Below are positions 1 to 8,042 of a DNA stretch of 34,270 bases, piece by piece. The notes beneath the pieces are model-generated. The model made no database searches, was not told the origin of the DNA, and saw nothing but the letters and a program-made list of their open reading frames with translations. Numbering within the stretch: position 1 is the stretch's first letter; every line of letters starts with the position of its first letter. The stretch spans positions 1 through 34,270 of the forward strand of contig JALZVT010000072.1 of assembly GCA_023300545.1 (NCBI GenBank). The letters run 5' to 3'. The translations under genes were made by a program, and so were the position numbers. Source of the stretch: Pseudomonadales bacterium (GTDB taxonomy: Bacteria > Pseudomonadota > Gammaproteobacteria > Pseudomonadales > Azotimanducaceae).

Positions 1-1
1 A

Positions 2-1366
2 ATGCCCCCTTCCCCAAAAAACGACCTCACCCAAGGCCCCGTCGCCCGAACGCTGTTCCTCCTCTCCGCACCCATGATGATGGGCGTTTCATCCAGCATT
101 CTGGTCCAAGCCTTTGAAATGTATTTCATCGGGCAGCTGGGTACGAAAGAAATCGCGGCGGTCACGTTCACCTTCCCACTCACCATGGCGCTCAGCAGCA
201 TCGCGCTGGGTATCAGCATTGGCACCAGCTCAGTGATTGCCCGCATCGTCGGGGCCAAAGAAACCGAACCGGCTCGAAAACTGGCAACCCACAGCCTCAT
301 TCTTGTTGCCATTCTCATGAGCCTGCTGAGCTTCGGGGGCTGGCTGGCCATCAACCCCATATTTCAAGCAATGGGCGCTCAGCCAGAAACAATCGAGCTC
401 ATTCAGATCTACCTGAATATCGTATTCTTATCGTTTCCATTCATGACCGTCATGATGGTTGCCGGTTCGGTCATGAGAGCCAATGGCAGTGCCAACATTC
501 CAGGCATGGCTATGACGTCCGCTTCACTTCTGAACCTTATACTCGACCCCATCCTAATATTCGGGCTGTTTGGATTTCCGAGATTAGAGTTAGAAGGAGC
601 TGCCTGGGCTGTTGGTATCTCGAGAATCCTGACCTGTTTTGTCATGCTCTACTTTGTTCGCAGCCACGACATGGTGAACCCCTCACGCATTTTTGAGGGC
701 TTCGTGAATTCTTGCAGACAGGTGTTACACGTGGGTGTGCCGGCGATGGCAACACAACTCATTGGTCCCGTGTCCGGGGGCATCATCACGGCGTTGCTGG
801 CGACACACGGTGAGGCGGTAATCGCAGGGTTTGGTATAGCAAGCCGTATCGAAGCGGTGTCCGTGATGCTGTTATTCGCCTTATCGGGCTCGATTGGTCC
901 ATTTGTTGGCCAAAATTGGGGGGCCAATGAAAAGGCGCGTGTGAAAGAAGGTGTGAAGGTTGCATACCGCTTCTGCCTGATCTGGGGCCTCATCGCTCTG
1001 TCAACGCTTTGGCTATTTGGCGACGAACTCGCAGCCTTAGTAGACAACAACGCGGCCGCAGTGAAGGCGGCCGCGCTTTACTTGGCTATTGTGCCAATCA
1101 GTTACGGAGCGTGGGGAGTGTTAATGATGTCATCAGCCAGTTTCAACGCATTGGGCAAACCATTGCCTTCAACACTGCTCGCCTTTATGCGCATGTTTGT
1201 CATCTATGTTCCACTGGCCCTAATGTTCAACCAATGGTTTGGCTACGCCGGAATTTTCACAGCCACCGCCATTGCCAACTGCCTTATGGGCGCACTCGCA
1301 TTCTTCTGGTTTCGGAAGAGTTTCTTTCCATCGCCCTCGGCACAGACTCAGGCCGAGGCAACCTGA
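2..1366 (+). CDS. MATE family multidrug/Na+ exporter
   Basis: A 454-residue, strongly hydrophobic protein with about twelve membrane segments. The N-terminal part has the typical MATE order: a short cytoplasmic leader ending GPVARTLFLLSAPMMMG, then helices rich in small residues. The second half repeats the pattern (VGVPAMATQLIGPVSGG), giving the two six-helix bundles of the family. MATE proteins use Na+ or H+ gradients to export cationic drugs or metabolites. Length is normal (440-470 aa). The first ATG is at base 2, so the upstream region is outside the window and a slightly earlier start cannot be excluded. The next gene begins 12 bases after the stop on the same strand, so co-transcription is likely. 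Family assignment is firm; the substrate is unknown. Confidence 0.88.
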   Translation: MPPSPKNDLTQGPVARTLFLLSAPMMMGVSSSILVQAFEMYFIGQLGTKEIAAVTFTFPLTMALSSIALGISIGTSSVIARIVGAKETEPARKLATHSLILVAILMSLLSFGGWLAINPIFQAMGAQPETIELIQIYLNIVFLSFPFMTVMMVAGSVMRANGSANIPGMAMTSASLLNLILDPILIFGLFGFPRLELEGAAWAVGISRILTCFVMLYFVRSHDMVNPSRIFEGFVNSCRQVLHVGVPAMATQLIGPVSGGIITALLATHGEAVIAGFGIASRIEAVSVMLLFALSGSIGPFVGQNWGANEKARVKEGVKVAYRFCLIWGLIALSTLWLFGDELAALVDNNAAAVKAAALYLAIVPISYGAWGVLMMSSASFNALGKPLPSTLLAFMRMFVIYVPLALMFNQWFGYAGIFTATAIANCLMGALAFFWFRKSFFPSPSAQTQAEAT

Positions 1367-1378
1367 GCTACACGGTAA

Positions 1379-2371
1379 ATGCCTACGCCCTCACCGAAGA
1401 GCTTTCCAAAGTGGCCCATAACAGTGCCTCTCCTCTTTGTGGGGCTGCTGTTTATGCTCGCAACATTGCCTGTCACCCTAACGCTTGCGTTGCTGCTCTC
1501 AATGACCCCAAATTATCGGGGTGCGATCAGAGCGCTGCTATTTCTGCTGTGCTATTTCCTCTGCGAGACTGCCGGCGTTTTGGTCAGTGGCTGGATAACT
1601 ATTCGGCACTCGCATAGCAAAACAGCCTTTCAAGCGGCTAACTTCAAGTTGCAGTGTTGGTGGGCGCATTCGCTGTGGCAGGCGGCAAACCGCTTGTTTT
1701 CGCTCTCCTTCCACAACCACGGCACTGATGCCCTTGAAGGTCCGGCCGCGATTCTGCTGCCGCGGCACGCGAGCATCGCCGATACTGTTTTGCCAATGGA
1801 ATACTATGCCATTCCACAACACCGACGCCTGCGCTACGTGCTAAAAAAGGAGCTACAGTGGGACCCGTGCCTGGAAATCGTTGGCACGCGAATGCCCAAC
1901 TATTTTGTAGAGCGCGGAAGCAGTAACAGCGCCACTGAGGTCGCCGGCGTAACTAGGCTACTACAAGAAGCTCCACCTGAAGAAGGCCTTTTGCTCTATC
2001 CAGAAGGCACCCGCTACTCACCAGAAAAACATCAGATGCTGAGTGCAAAAGCCCTCGATGGTTCAGATTTGGCAAACCAGCTAAAACGCTGGCCTGATCT
2101 GCTACCACCTCGACTCGGCGGTTGCCTGAGTCTACTAGAGGCCAACACCCAGCATGACCTGCTCTTCATGGCCCACACCGGCTTCGAAGGCTCGGCAAAC
2201 TTTGCTGAGCTGATGAACGGCAACTGGACGCACAGTACGGTGCACATGGAGTATTGGCGAGTGCCATTCGCTGACATACCAAAAACGCCAAGCGAACGTC
2301 GAGAGTTCTTGTTTACACAATGGGATCGAATGCAACACACTGTTGAGAAGCTCAAGAACTTAGAGAACTAG
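1379..2371 (+). CDS. PlsC-like 1-acyl-glycerol-3-phosphate acyltransferase
   Basis: 330 residues. The N-terminus has one or two membrane helices (about residues 14-70), then the acyltransferase block I HASIAD, matching the catalytic HX4D motif, and block III PEGTRY, which binds the glycerol phosphate. This is the lysophospholipid acyltransferase (PlsC) fold: transfer of an acyl chain to lysophosphatidate or another lyso-lipid at the inner membrane. It is longer than E. coli PlsC (245 aa) and resembles the membrane-anchored YihG/AGPAT-like branch, so the acceptor is uncertain. It lies between the MATE exporter (12-base gap) and the CoA-transferase (1-base gap), apparently in one transcript. 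The ATG has no strong Shine-Dalgarno sequence, consistent with coupling to the upstream gene. Confidence 0.83.
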   Translation: MPTPSPKSFPKWPITVPLLFVGLLFMLATLPVTLTLALLLSMTPNYRGAIRALLFLLCYFLCETAGVLVSGWITIRHSHSKTAFQAANFKLQCWWAHSLWQAANRLFSLSFHNHGTDALEGPAAILLPRHASIADTVLPMEYYAIPQHRRLRYVLKKELQWDPCLEIVGTRMPNYFVERGSSNSATEVAGVTRLLQEAPPEEGLLLYPEGTRYSPEKHQMLSAKALDGSDLANQLKRWPDLLPPRLGGCLSLLEANTQHDLLFMAHTGFEGSANFAELMNGNWTHSTVHMEYWRVPFADIPKTPSERREFLFTQWDRMQHTVEKLKNLEN

Positions 2372-2372
2372 A

Positions 2373-3584
2373 ATGGATCGCGAACAGTTTTACGCCAACG
2401 CCCGAAATGACCTTACTGGCCCTATTGAGGGAGTCACCGTTCTCGATGCAACTACAACCTGGGCCGGCCCAATGGCGGCTTGCGTGCTTGCCGACCTTGG
2501 CGCTGATGTACTCAAGGTAGAGCACCCCAAAGGCGATGTCGGTCGACGCTTACAACCAATAGTACCCGGCAGCGAACTCGGTATTCCTGGCGAAACAGTG
2601 CACCGCAACAAACGCTGTATTTCACTGGATATGAAAACACCAGAAGGACGCGAGCTGTTCTTGAAGCTCGCAAGCGAAGTGGATGTGGTTATCGAAAACT
2701 TCAAACCGGGCACCATGGCAGGCTGGGGCATCGGCTACGACGATGTAGCAAAGGTAAACCCCGCGTCCGTCTATGTCTCTATCAGTGGTTTTGGCCAGTT
2801 TGGCCCGCTGTCGCCACTACCGGGCTATGATCCTGTGGCACAAAACTTCAGCGGCTGGAGCTCTCTCAACGGCGAACCGGGACTGGGGCCAACAAAGGCA
2901 CCAACCTACTTTGGCGATGACCTCTCAGGCTTGCACGGTGCTATTGGCGCACTAGCTGCTCTGCGCCATCGAGACAAAACCGGCGAAGGCCAGCACGTTG
3001 ATGTGTCCTTGGTCGACAGCGTCATGTTCCAGTGCAACGGCAATCTCACCGCAGGCGCTATGGGTGTCAAACTTGAGCGCTGGGGAAATCAGTTCAGTTC
3101 CGTCACGCCCATCAACATCTACTCCTGTAAAGACGGCGACGTGTTCGCTGGAGTTTTGCTAGACGCCCACTGGATAGAAATGTGCGACATGATCAAGCGC
3201 CCAGAGCTTGCAAACATGAGCATTACCGATCGCATGCACGCACGCGAAACCGTTGACGGTGCGCTGCGCGATTGGTGTGCACAGCACACAAGCAAGCAAG
3301 TCACTGATCAATGTGCGGAGCGAGGGCTGCCGGCAACGCCTGTGCAAACATTCGAACAGGCCGCGCAGCACGAGCATGTTCTTGCGCGCGACATGCTACA
3401 AAACGTAGAACTTTCCGACGGTAGCACCGCGCCCATTACCGGGCCGGCAGTTAAGTTTTCCCGTACACCAACAAAGGTGCGCCACGCAGCACCGGTGAAC
3501 GGGCAAAACAACGAAGAAGTATTACGCTCACTGGGGTATTCCAGCGAGCAGATTGCCGAGCTTGCTGATCACGGGGTGATCTAA
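2373..3584 (+). CDS. Class III (CaiB/BaiF) CoA-transferase
   Basis: 403 residues, the usual length for family III CoA-transferases, which move CoA between an acyl-CoA and a free acid. Diagnostic segments are the N-terminal GVTVLDATTTWAGPMAACVL, LADLGADVLKVEHPKGD, the RNKRCISLDMKTPEG block, VVIENFKPGTMAGWGIGYDD, and GYDPVAQNFSG, which carries the expected catalytic Asp. The C-terminal part (NNEEVLRSLGYSSEQIAEL) is also typical. The ATG is one base after the plsC stop. The stop overlaps the hmp stop on the other strand by four bases (3581-3584), so the two genes converge with no spacer. The substrate is unknown; the organism carries other acyl-CoA enzymes at 26-34 kb. Confidence 0.9.
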   Translation: MDREQFYANARNDLTGPIEGVTVLDATTTWAGPMAACVLADLGADVLKVEHPKGDVGRRLQPIVPGSELGIPGETVHRNKRCISLDMKTPEGRELFLKLASEVDVVIENFKPGTMAGWGIGYDDVAKVNPASVYVSISGFGQFGPLSPLPGYDPVAQNFSGWSSLNGEPGLGPTKAPTYFGDDLSGLHGAIGALAALRHRDKTGEGQHVDVSLVDSVMFQCNGNLTAGAMGVKLERWGNQFSSVTPINIYSCKDGDVFAGVLLDAHWIEMCDMIKRPELANMSITDRMHARETVDGALRDWCAQHTSKQVTDQCAERGLPATPVQTFEQAAQHEHVLARDMLQNVELSDGSTAPITGPAVKFSRTPTKVRHAAPVNGQNNEEVLRSLGYSSEQIAELADHGVI

Positions 3585-4816
3585 CCGGGCGCTATCTCAA
3601 GCGCCTCACGCGGTCCAAAGAACTCATAATTCACTTGCGATTCGGGTATACCCCACTTTAGTAAGTCTTGATAGATGTTGACCATGAAAGGCTTGGGACC
3701 GCAAAAGTAATAGTCTGCATTGGTATCAGAAACCAGTGACTCGATAAGCTGCGCGTCAACAAACCCCTTTGAACTCTGGTGTTGTTGATTGGCCTCGCAA
3801 AGTGCCGAATCACTGTATCGGTAGTGCACCTTAAGGTTGGATTGTGCCTCTGCTAAGGCGTCGATGACGCTCTTGAACGCCTGCGTTTCTTCACTGAGAC
3901 AACCATGAATGAAAACGATCTCTCGAGCAGGGTCTACCTCAAGCGCCGTTTTCAAGATACTCAAAATCGGTGTAACGCCGATTCCCGCAGCCAGCAACAC
4001 CAAAGGACGTTCACTGTGACAATTTGTATTAAAGACAAATTCTCCACAGGGAGGAGCGATCTCCAGTAAGTCCCCAACTTCCCTCTCGCTGTGCAGCGTA
4101 TTAGAAACGTATCCATCTGGGGAGCTGGAACTAAGGCCGACTTCCTTTTTCACACTGATACGGAAGTAACCTTGGCCTGACTGATCGGAAAGGCTGTAGT
4201 TACGCATTGTCGTGGCACCGCCTTTTGTTGCTATCCGGAGGGTGATGTACTGCCCCGGCAGGTAATCCGGCAGTTTTTCACCATCTGCAGCGCTCAGGTA
4301 AAAGGACGTAACAACAGTACTTTCTTTTACTTTACGGTCGATTCTAAAGGCCTTGAAACCGCTCCAACCGCCTACCTGTTCTGCACTCTTATGGTAAATC
4401 TGACCTTCTCTACTGATGAAGATATCAGCCAAGAAACTATAGGCTTCCGCCCAAGCCGCAATCACATCATCCGTTGCTCCTTCGCCCAAAACTTCACGAA
4501 TAGACTCGAGCAGATTTTCTCCAACTATCGGATAGTGCTCCGGCTTGACCAACAGCGAGGCATGCTTTTGAGCAATCAACTCAACGGCTCCACCAAGAAC
4601 CTCCAGGTTGTCGATATTTGCGGCATAGGCGCATATCGCCGCGGCTAGCGCGCGCTGCTGAGTTCCTCCCGACTGGTTAGCAGGGTTAAAAAAAGGACTC
4701 ACTTCGGGGTTCTGAGTGAACATCCGAGAGTAGAAATGCCTTGTTAGCGTTTCACCGTGCTTGTCTAAAATTGGCGCTGTTGATTTGACAATGTTTATGG
4801 TGCTCTGAGAGAACAT
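3581..4816 (-). CDS. hmp: Flavohaemoglobin, nitric oxide dioxygenase
   Basis: 411 residues from the chosen ATG at 4816. An N-terminal globin (about 1-138) is followed by an FAD-binding reductase domain (about 150-260) and an NAD-binding domain (about 265-400). The enzyme oxidises NO to nitrate in the cytoplasm using O2 and NAD(P)H. Starting at 4816 puts the key residues at exactly the E. coli Hmp numbers: B10 Tyr29 (HFYSRMF), distal Gln53 and proximal His85 (AQKHASLL). An ATG at 4831 would add five residues (MPDTC) and shift this numbering, so 4816 is preferred. FAD motif RNYSLSD, NAD motifs GIGVTPILSIL and CGPKPFM, and the C-terminal YEFFGPRE are all present. The promoter overlaps an NsrR box and nsrR is divergent, so NO-inducible expression is expected. 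Confidence 0.95.
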   Translation of the reverse strand: MFSQSTINIVKSTAPILDKHGETLTRHFYSRMFTQNPEVSPFFNPANQSGGTQQRALAAAICAYAANIDNLEVLGGAVELIAQKHASLLVKPEHYPIVGENLLESIREVLGEGATDDVIAAWAEAYSFLADIFISREGQIYHKSAEQVGGWSGFKAFRIDRKVKESTVVTSFYLSAADGEKLPDYLPGQYITLRIATKGGATTMRNYSLSDQSGQGYFRISVKKEVGLSSSSPDGYVSNTLHSEREVGDLLEIAPPCGEFVFNTNCHSERPLVLLAAGIGVTPILSILKTALEVDPAREIVFIHGCLSEETQAFKSVIDALAEAQSNLKVHYRYSDSALCEANQQHQSSKGFVDAQLIESLVSDTNADYYFCGPKPFMVNIYQDLLKWGIPESQVNYEFFGPREALEIAPG

Positions 4817-4831
4817 ACAGGTATCCGGCAT

Positions 4832-4854
4832 AATATGTATTTTAAATGCACATT
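4832..4854. promoter_or_regulatory. NsrR operator (11-1-11 inverted repeat)
   Basis: The left arm AATATGTATTT (4832-4842), a central T, and the right arm AAATGCACATT (4844-4854) form an inverted repeat matching at 9 of 11 positions. This fits the known NsrR pattern of two ATGCATTT-like arms around one base. It lies between hmp and nsrR and overlaps the proposed hmp -10 and transcription start, so a bound repressor would block hmp. It also sits about 45 bases upstream of nsrR, so autoregulation is possible. Confidence 0.88.
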
Positions 4855-4878
4855 ATGATTTTCCTAACGAACTTGCAA
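4846..4878 (-). promoter_or_regulatory. Predicted hmp promoter
   Basis: Read on the minus strand, TTGCAA (4873-4878) could be a -35 element and CATAAT (4852-4857) a -10 element, one base from TATAAT. The spacer is 15 bases, which is short. The start of transcription would fall near 4845, inside the NsrR box and about 29 bases before the preferred hmp ATG. Confidence 0.5.
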
Positions 4879-4886
4879 CCCTGCTC

Positions 4887-4892
4887 TATGAT
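4887..4892 (+). promoter_or_regulatory. Predicted nsrR -10 element
   Basis: TATGAT (five of six bases of TATAAT) ends six bases before the nsrR ATG at 4899. No clear -35 or Shine-Dalgarno sequence accompanies it. If used, the transcript would begin at or next to the ATG, giving a leaderless nsrR mRNA. Confidence 0.4.
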
Positions 4893-4898
4893 GAAAAC

Positions 4899-5351
4899 AT
4901 GCAATTAACTTCGTTTACAGACTATGGCTTGCGCACCCTGATGTACTTGGCCACACACCCAGACCGACTCTCGAGTGTCAAAGAAATCTCAGAGCACTAT
5001 GCAATTTCACGCAACCATCTGGTGAAAGTTGTCCATCGCCTGTCACAGCTTTCTTATATTGAAACTACCAAGGGCAAAGGCGGAGGGCTCAAAATTTCGA
5101 AAGGCTCTGAAAATTTGCGCCTAGGCGATGTGATCGCTGAGCTTGAACCCAATATGACGTTGGTTGAGTGCTTTGATCCTCAAACCAATACATGCCGCAT
5201 CACAGATTCGTGCAAGCTTAAGCACTATCTATTCGATGCCAAGCAGGAGTTTATCAACGTCATGAACCAGCGCACTCTGTCTGACCTCTGCGAAGAATCT
5301 CAGCCGACATCCTTCAACCCTAATGAAACTCAAACCTTGTCACTAGAATGA
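4899..5351 (+). CDS. nsrR: Rrf2-family NO-sensing repressor NsrR
   Basis: 150 residues of the Rrf2 type: N-terminal winged helix (FTDYGLRTLMYLA, then EISEHYAISRNHLVKVVHRL as recognition region, wing TKGKGGGLKIS), a dimer helix, and three conserved cysteines at 91, 99 and 105. These are the expected [4Fe-4S] ligands of NsrR, and Asp8 matches the aspartate ligand seen in Streptomyces NsrR. The cysteine spacing here is C-X7-C-X5-C rather than the C-X4-C-X5-C of E. coli NsrR. Nitrosylation of the cluster releases DNA and derepresses NO-detoxifying genes. Divergence from hmp across a good NsrR box makes this assignment much stronger than sequence alone. IscR and RsrR are less likely given the context. 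Confidence 0.92.
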   Translation: MQLTSFTDYGLRTLMYLATHPDRLSSVKEISEHYAISRNHLVKVVHRLSQLSYIETTKGKGGGLKISKGSENLRLGDVIAELEPNMTLVECFDPQTNTCRITDSCKLKHYLFDAKQEFINVMNQRTLSDLCEESQPTSFNPNETQTLSLE

Positions 5352-5354
5352 GGC

Positions 5355-5378
5355 GCTCGCTGGGGTAGTCCAGCGAGC
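5355..5378. terminator. Hairpin between convergent nsrR and reductase genes
   Basis: GCTCGCTGG (5355-5363), a six-base loop, and CCAGCGAGC (5370-5378) form a perfect 9-bp G+C-rich stem. It starts three bases after the nsrR stop and ends 22 bases before the stop of the convergent reductase gene, so it could end transcription from either side. There is no T-run on either strand, so it is not a textbook intrinsic terminator. Confidence 0.5.
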
Positions 5379-5400
5379 AACTATTGGCCACGCAGGCGAG

Positions 5401-6423
5401 CTACATCGGGTCAGCAACCTTAATCAACTGCTTGCCTATGTTTTTACCAGTAAACAGACGATTCAACGTATCTGGAATGTTCTCAAAGCCTTCCTGCATA
5501 TCAACCTGATGCTTTAGCTTGCCTTCGGCCATCCACTGACCAAGGTCTGCAACCGCTTCTGCTGCACGCGGCAGGTAATCGATAACAATAAAGCCTTCCA
5601 TGCGCGCTCGGTTGGTCACCAGGTTCATAAGATTTGCAGGACCCGGTACTGGCTCTGTGGCGTTATACGAAGAAATGCCACCACACAGAACAACGCGCGC
5701 TTTCATGTTGATGTGATTAAGCGCCGCTTCAAGAATAGATCCACCCACGTTGTCGAAGAATACGTCGACCTTGTTGGGGCACAACTCACCAATACGTGCG
5801 TCAACGTCATCAGCTTTGTAATCAATGACATCATCAAACCCGGCTTCTGCTTTCAGCCAAGCGCATTTCTCAGGGCCGCCGGCAATGCCAATCACCCGAG
5901 CGCCTTTGATGCGCGCGATCTGCCCAACAACCGAACCGGTTGCGCCAGCAGCGCCAGACACAAGTACCGTGTCACCTTCTTTGGGCATTCCCAGATCGAG
6001 CAGACCAAAGTAGGCCGTCAGGCCGGTGGTACCAAACACGCTCAGAACATGAGTTGGATCGGTGCCTTGCGGAATCTTGTTGATGCCCAGCATTTCGGTT
6101 TTAGGGTTGATCAAGGTGTAGTCCTGCCAGCCGCCGGCGGCTTGCACCAGGTCACCCACGCTGAAGTCTGGGCTGTTGCTGACCACAACCTGACTAACGG
6201 AACTTGCCCGCATCGGCTCACCCAGCTTAACGGGTGGTAAATAGCTGGGCCGATCTTCCATCCAGCCGCGCTGGGTAGGGTCAAACGAGAAATAGAGGTT
6301 GCGGACCAGCACCTCGCCATCACCCACTTCAGGCGTTTTAGTTTCTACGTAGTTAAAGTTGTCTTTGGTCACCATGCCATGGGGACGCTTGGCTAAAAGC
6401 CACTGTCTGTTGGTCTCGTTCAC
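5401..6423 (-). CDS. NADP-dependent MDR oxidoreductase (CurA/PTGR-like)
   Basis: 340 residues, zinc-free medium-chain dehydrogenase/reductase of the prostaglandin reductase / CurA branch. The N-terminus RQWLLAKRPHGM is characteristic, followed by DPTQRGWM and YLPPVKLGEPMRA. The Rossmann segment VLVSGAAGATGSVVGQIARI binds NADPH, and the C-terminal half contains VDVFFDNVGG and ARVVLCGGISSYN. Such enzymes reduce the C=C bond of alpha,beta-unsaturated ketones and aldehydes, acting on reactive carbonyls. The start is GTG (6421-6423) with GAGGA six bases upstream on the minus strand. It is divergent from the amidase and convergent with nsrR, so appears monocistronic. The natural substrate cannot be told from sequence. 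Confidence 0.88.
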   Translation of the reverse strand: MNETNRQWLLAKRPHGMVTKDNFNYVETKTPEVGDGEVLVRNLYFSFDPTQRGWMEDRPSYLPPVKLGEPMRASSVSQVVVSNSPDFSVGDLVQAAGGWQDYTLINPKTEMLGINKIPQGTDPTHVLSVFGTTGLTAYFGLLDLGMPKEGDTVLVSGAAGATGSVVGQIARIKGARVIGIAGGPEKCAWLKAEAGFDDVIDYKADDVDARIGELCPNKVDVFFDNVGGSILEAALNHINMKARVVLCGGISSYNATEPVPGPANLMNLVTNRARMEGFIVIDYLPRAAEAVADLGQWMAEGKLKHQVDMQEGFENIPDTLNRLFTGKNIGKQLIKVADPM

Positions 6424-6537
6424 TGCTAGTCCTCACACCGAATATGGGCGCTTATTGTGGTTAAGAGTGGTTTGATTAAATCAACAATTGGCGGCACAGT
6501 CATTGCCGCTACCAACTACTTGCTCTGGAGCCTGCAA

Positions 6538-7992
6538 ATGACCCAACTAGCCTTCGAATCTGCGACCATACTGGTCCAGAAAATTAAGCAGCGTGAGATC
6601 ACCAGCGTCGCGTTACTGGAACATTTTCTAGACCGAGTAGACACGCACAACCCGACGCTTAACGCGGTTGTCGTTGATGTTCGTGAGCGAGCAATGGCCC
6701 GTGCCAAAGCAGCCGACGAGGCGCTGGCCAACGGCGAAGACTGGGGGCCGTTGCATGGCCTGCCCATGACCATCAAAGAGTCCTACAACCTAAAAGGCAC
6801 TCCCACCACCTGGGGCACCCCAGACTGGAAAGACAACATTGCCAGCGAAGATGCCCTAGCCGTGCAGCGGCTCGAGACGGCCGGCGCCGTAGTGTTCGGC
6901 AAAACCAATATCCCACTCATGCTGTCTGATTTTCAGAGCTACAACGAAGTGTATGGCACCACCAACAACCCGTGGGAACTCGGCAGCACCCCTGGTGGCT
7001 CGTCAGGCGGCTCAGCCGCGGCGTTAGCTGCTGGCCTAACCGGGCTGGAAATCGGTTCAGACATTGGTGGCTCTATCCGCAATCCCGCACATTTCTGCGG
7101 TGTATTTGGCCATAAGCCCACCTGGGAGTTGCTGCCCATGCGCGGGCACGCGGGCCCTGGCGCACTCACACCGTCTGACATCTCAGTGATCGGGCCCCTG
7201 GCTCGCAGCTCATACGACCTGCAAACCGCGCTCGAAGTAATGGCCGGGCCCGATGAACTTCTGGCCGGAGGCTACAAGCTTGACCTGACGCCTGCGCCAC
7301 AAAAGAGTCTTAAAGACTTCAGAGTTGCTGTGTGGAAAGACGACCCCATCGCGCCCGTTGATCGCGAAGTAATTGCGCGAGTCGAACAGGTTGCAGCAAT
7401 GTTCGCTGACGCCGGCGCAACCGTGGACGAAAACGCTCGCCCTGAGTTCACGGCCGAGCACGTCATGTCTACTTACCAAAATCTGCTCTGGGCCAACATG
7501 GCTAGTCGCCAGTCTGATGCGGCTTATGAAGAAATGCGTCGGGTTGTGGCTGAATTGCCCGACAGCGACCAAGGCATGGGGGCAAACGTGCTTCGCGCTC
7601 AGGTTGCGAGCTTTCGCGATTTTGCTAAACATAACGAAGCTCGCACCCATATCCGATGGGGTTATCACCGGTTCTTCCAAAGCTACGACCTTCTGCTGAC
7701 GCCGATGATGGCAACGGCTGCCTTTCCCCAGGACCAAAGCGATGTTGGCGGCCGTTCTATTACCGTAAACAACGAACCCCAGCCCTACTTCCAGCAATTG
7801 TTCTGGGCAGGCTTCAGCGGCGTTAGCTATCTACCTTCGACGGTTGTCCCTACCGGTCCCAACGCGCGCGGGTTGCCAATCGGCGTACAATTAGTCAGTC
7901 GCGAATATGGCGATCTGGTGACGTTGAAAGCGGCCCAACTGCTCGAAGACGCAGGACTGCACTTTCAACCCGCCCCCAACTTTGTCGACTAA
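6538..7992 (+). CDS. Amidase signature family hydrolase
   Basis: 484 residues from ATG 6538, which has GGAG at 6527-6530, seven bases upstream. A GTG at 6457 would add 27 residues but has no ribosome site and gives an atypical N-terminus. The Ser-cisSer-Lys triad of the family is visible: Lys in LPMTIKESYNLKG, cis-Ser in GGSSGGSAAALAAG, and nucleophile Ser in GSDIGGSIRNPA. These enzymes hydrolyse amide bonds (fatty amides, aryl amides, Glu-tRNA amidation subunits). The IKESYNLKGTPTTWG block is common in stand-alone amidases rather than GatA. The mevalonate genes follow after 50 bases on the same strand, so they may share a transcript, but no functional link is evident. Confidence 0.88.
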   Translation: MTQLAFESATILVQKIKQREITSVALLEHFLDRVDTHNPTLNAVVVDVRERAMARAKAADEALANGEDWGPLHGLPMTIKESYNLKGTPTTWGTPDWKDNIASEDALAVQRLETAGAVVFGKTNIPLMLSDFQSYNEVYGTTNNPWELGSTPGGSSGGSAAALAAGLTGLEIGSDIGGSIRNPAHFCGVFGHKPTWELLPMRGHAGPGALTPSDISVIGPLARSSYDLQTALEVMAGPDELLAGGYKLDLTPAPQKSLKDFRVAVWKDDPIAPVDREVIARVEQVAAMFADAGATVDENARPEFTAEHVMSTYQNLLWANMASRQSDAAYEEMRRVVAELPDSDQGMGANVLRAQVASFRDFAKHNEARTHIRWGYHRFFQSYDLLLTPMMATAAFPQDQSDVGGRSITVNNEPQPYFQQLFWAGFSGVSYLPSTVVPTGPNARGLPIGVQLVSREYGDLVTLKAAQLLEDAGLHFQPAPNFVD

Positions 7993-8004
7993 CTGCCGAG
8001 TCGG

Positions 8005-8034
8005 TTGACAAAATTTTGAATCATCAGAAATAGG
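8005..8034 (+). promoter_or_regulatory. Possible mevalonate-operon promoter
   Basis: A perfect TTGACA (-35 consensus) stands at 8005-8010 between the amidase stop and mvaD. The matching -10 is poor: AATAGG at 8029-8034, three of six bases, 18-base spacer. Its start of transcription would nearly coincide with the mvaD ribosome site, so the element may be fortuitous. Confidence 0.25.
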
Positions 8035-8036
8035 AG
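8032..8036 (+). promoter_or_regulatory. Ribosome binding site that sets a TTG start
   Basis: AGGAG lies six bases before TTG 8043. There is no ATG or GTG near the conserved N-terminus of the decarboxylase, so this site is the main evidence for the TTG start. Confidence 0.75.
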
Positions 8037-8042
8037 CGCAGG

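Noticed and set aside
1009-1617. 202-codon plus-strand frame overlapping the end of the MATE gene and the start of the acyltransferase gene
   Set aside because: Runs across two well-supported genes in another frame, has no recognisable motif and a composition typical of an out-of-frame shadow.
4817-4831. hmp starting at ATG 4831
   Set aside because: The five extra residues shift Tyr29, Gln53 and His85 out of register with E. coli Hmp; ATG 4816 restores it exactly.
7210-7797. 195-codon minus-strand frame inside the first amidase
   Set aside because: Antisense to a gene with intact catalytic motifs; no domain, no ribosome site.
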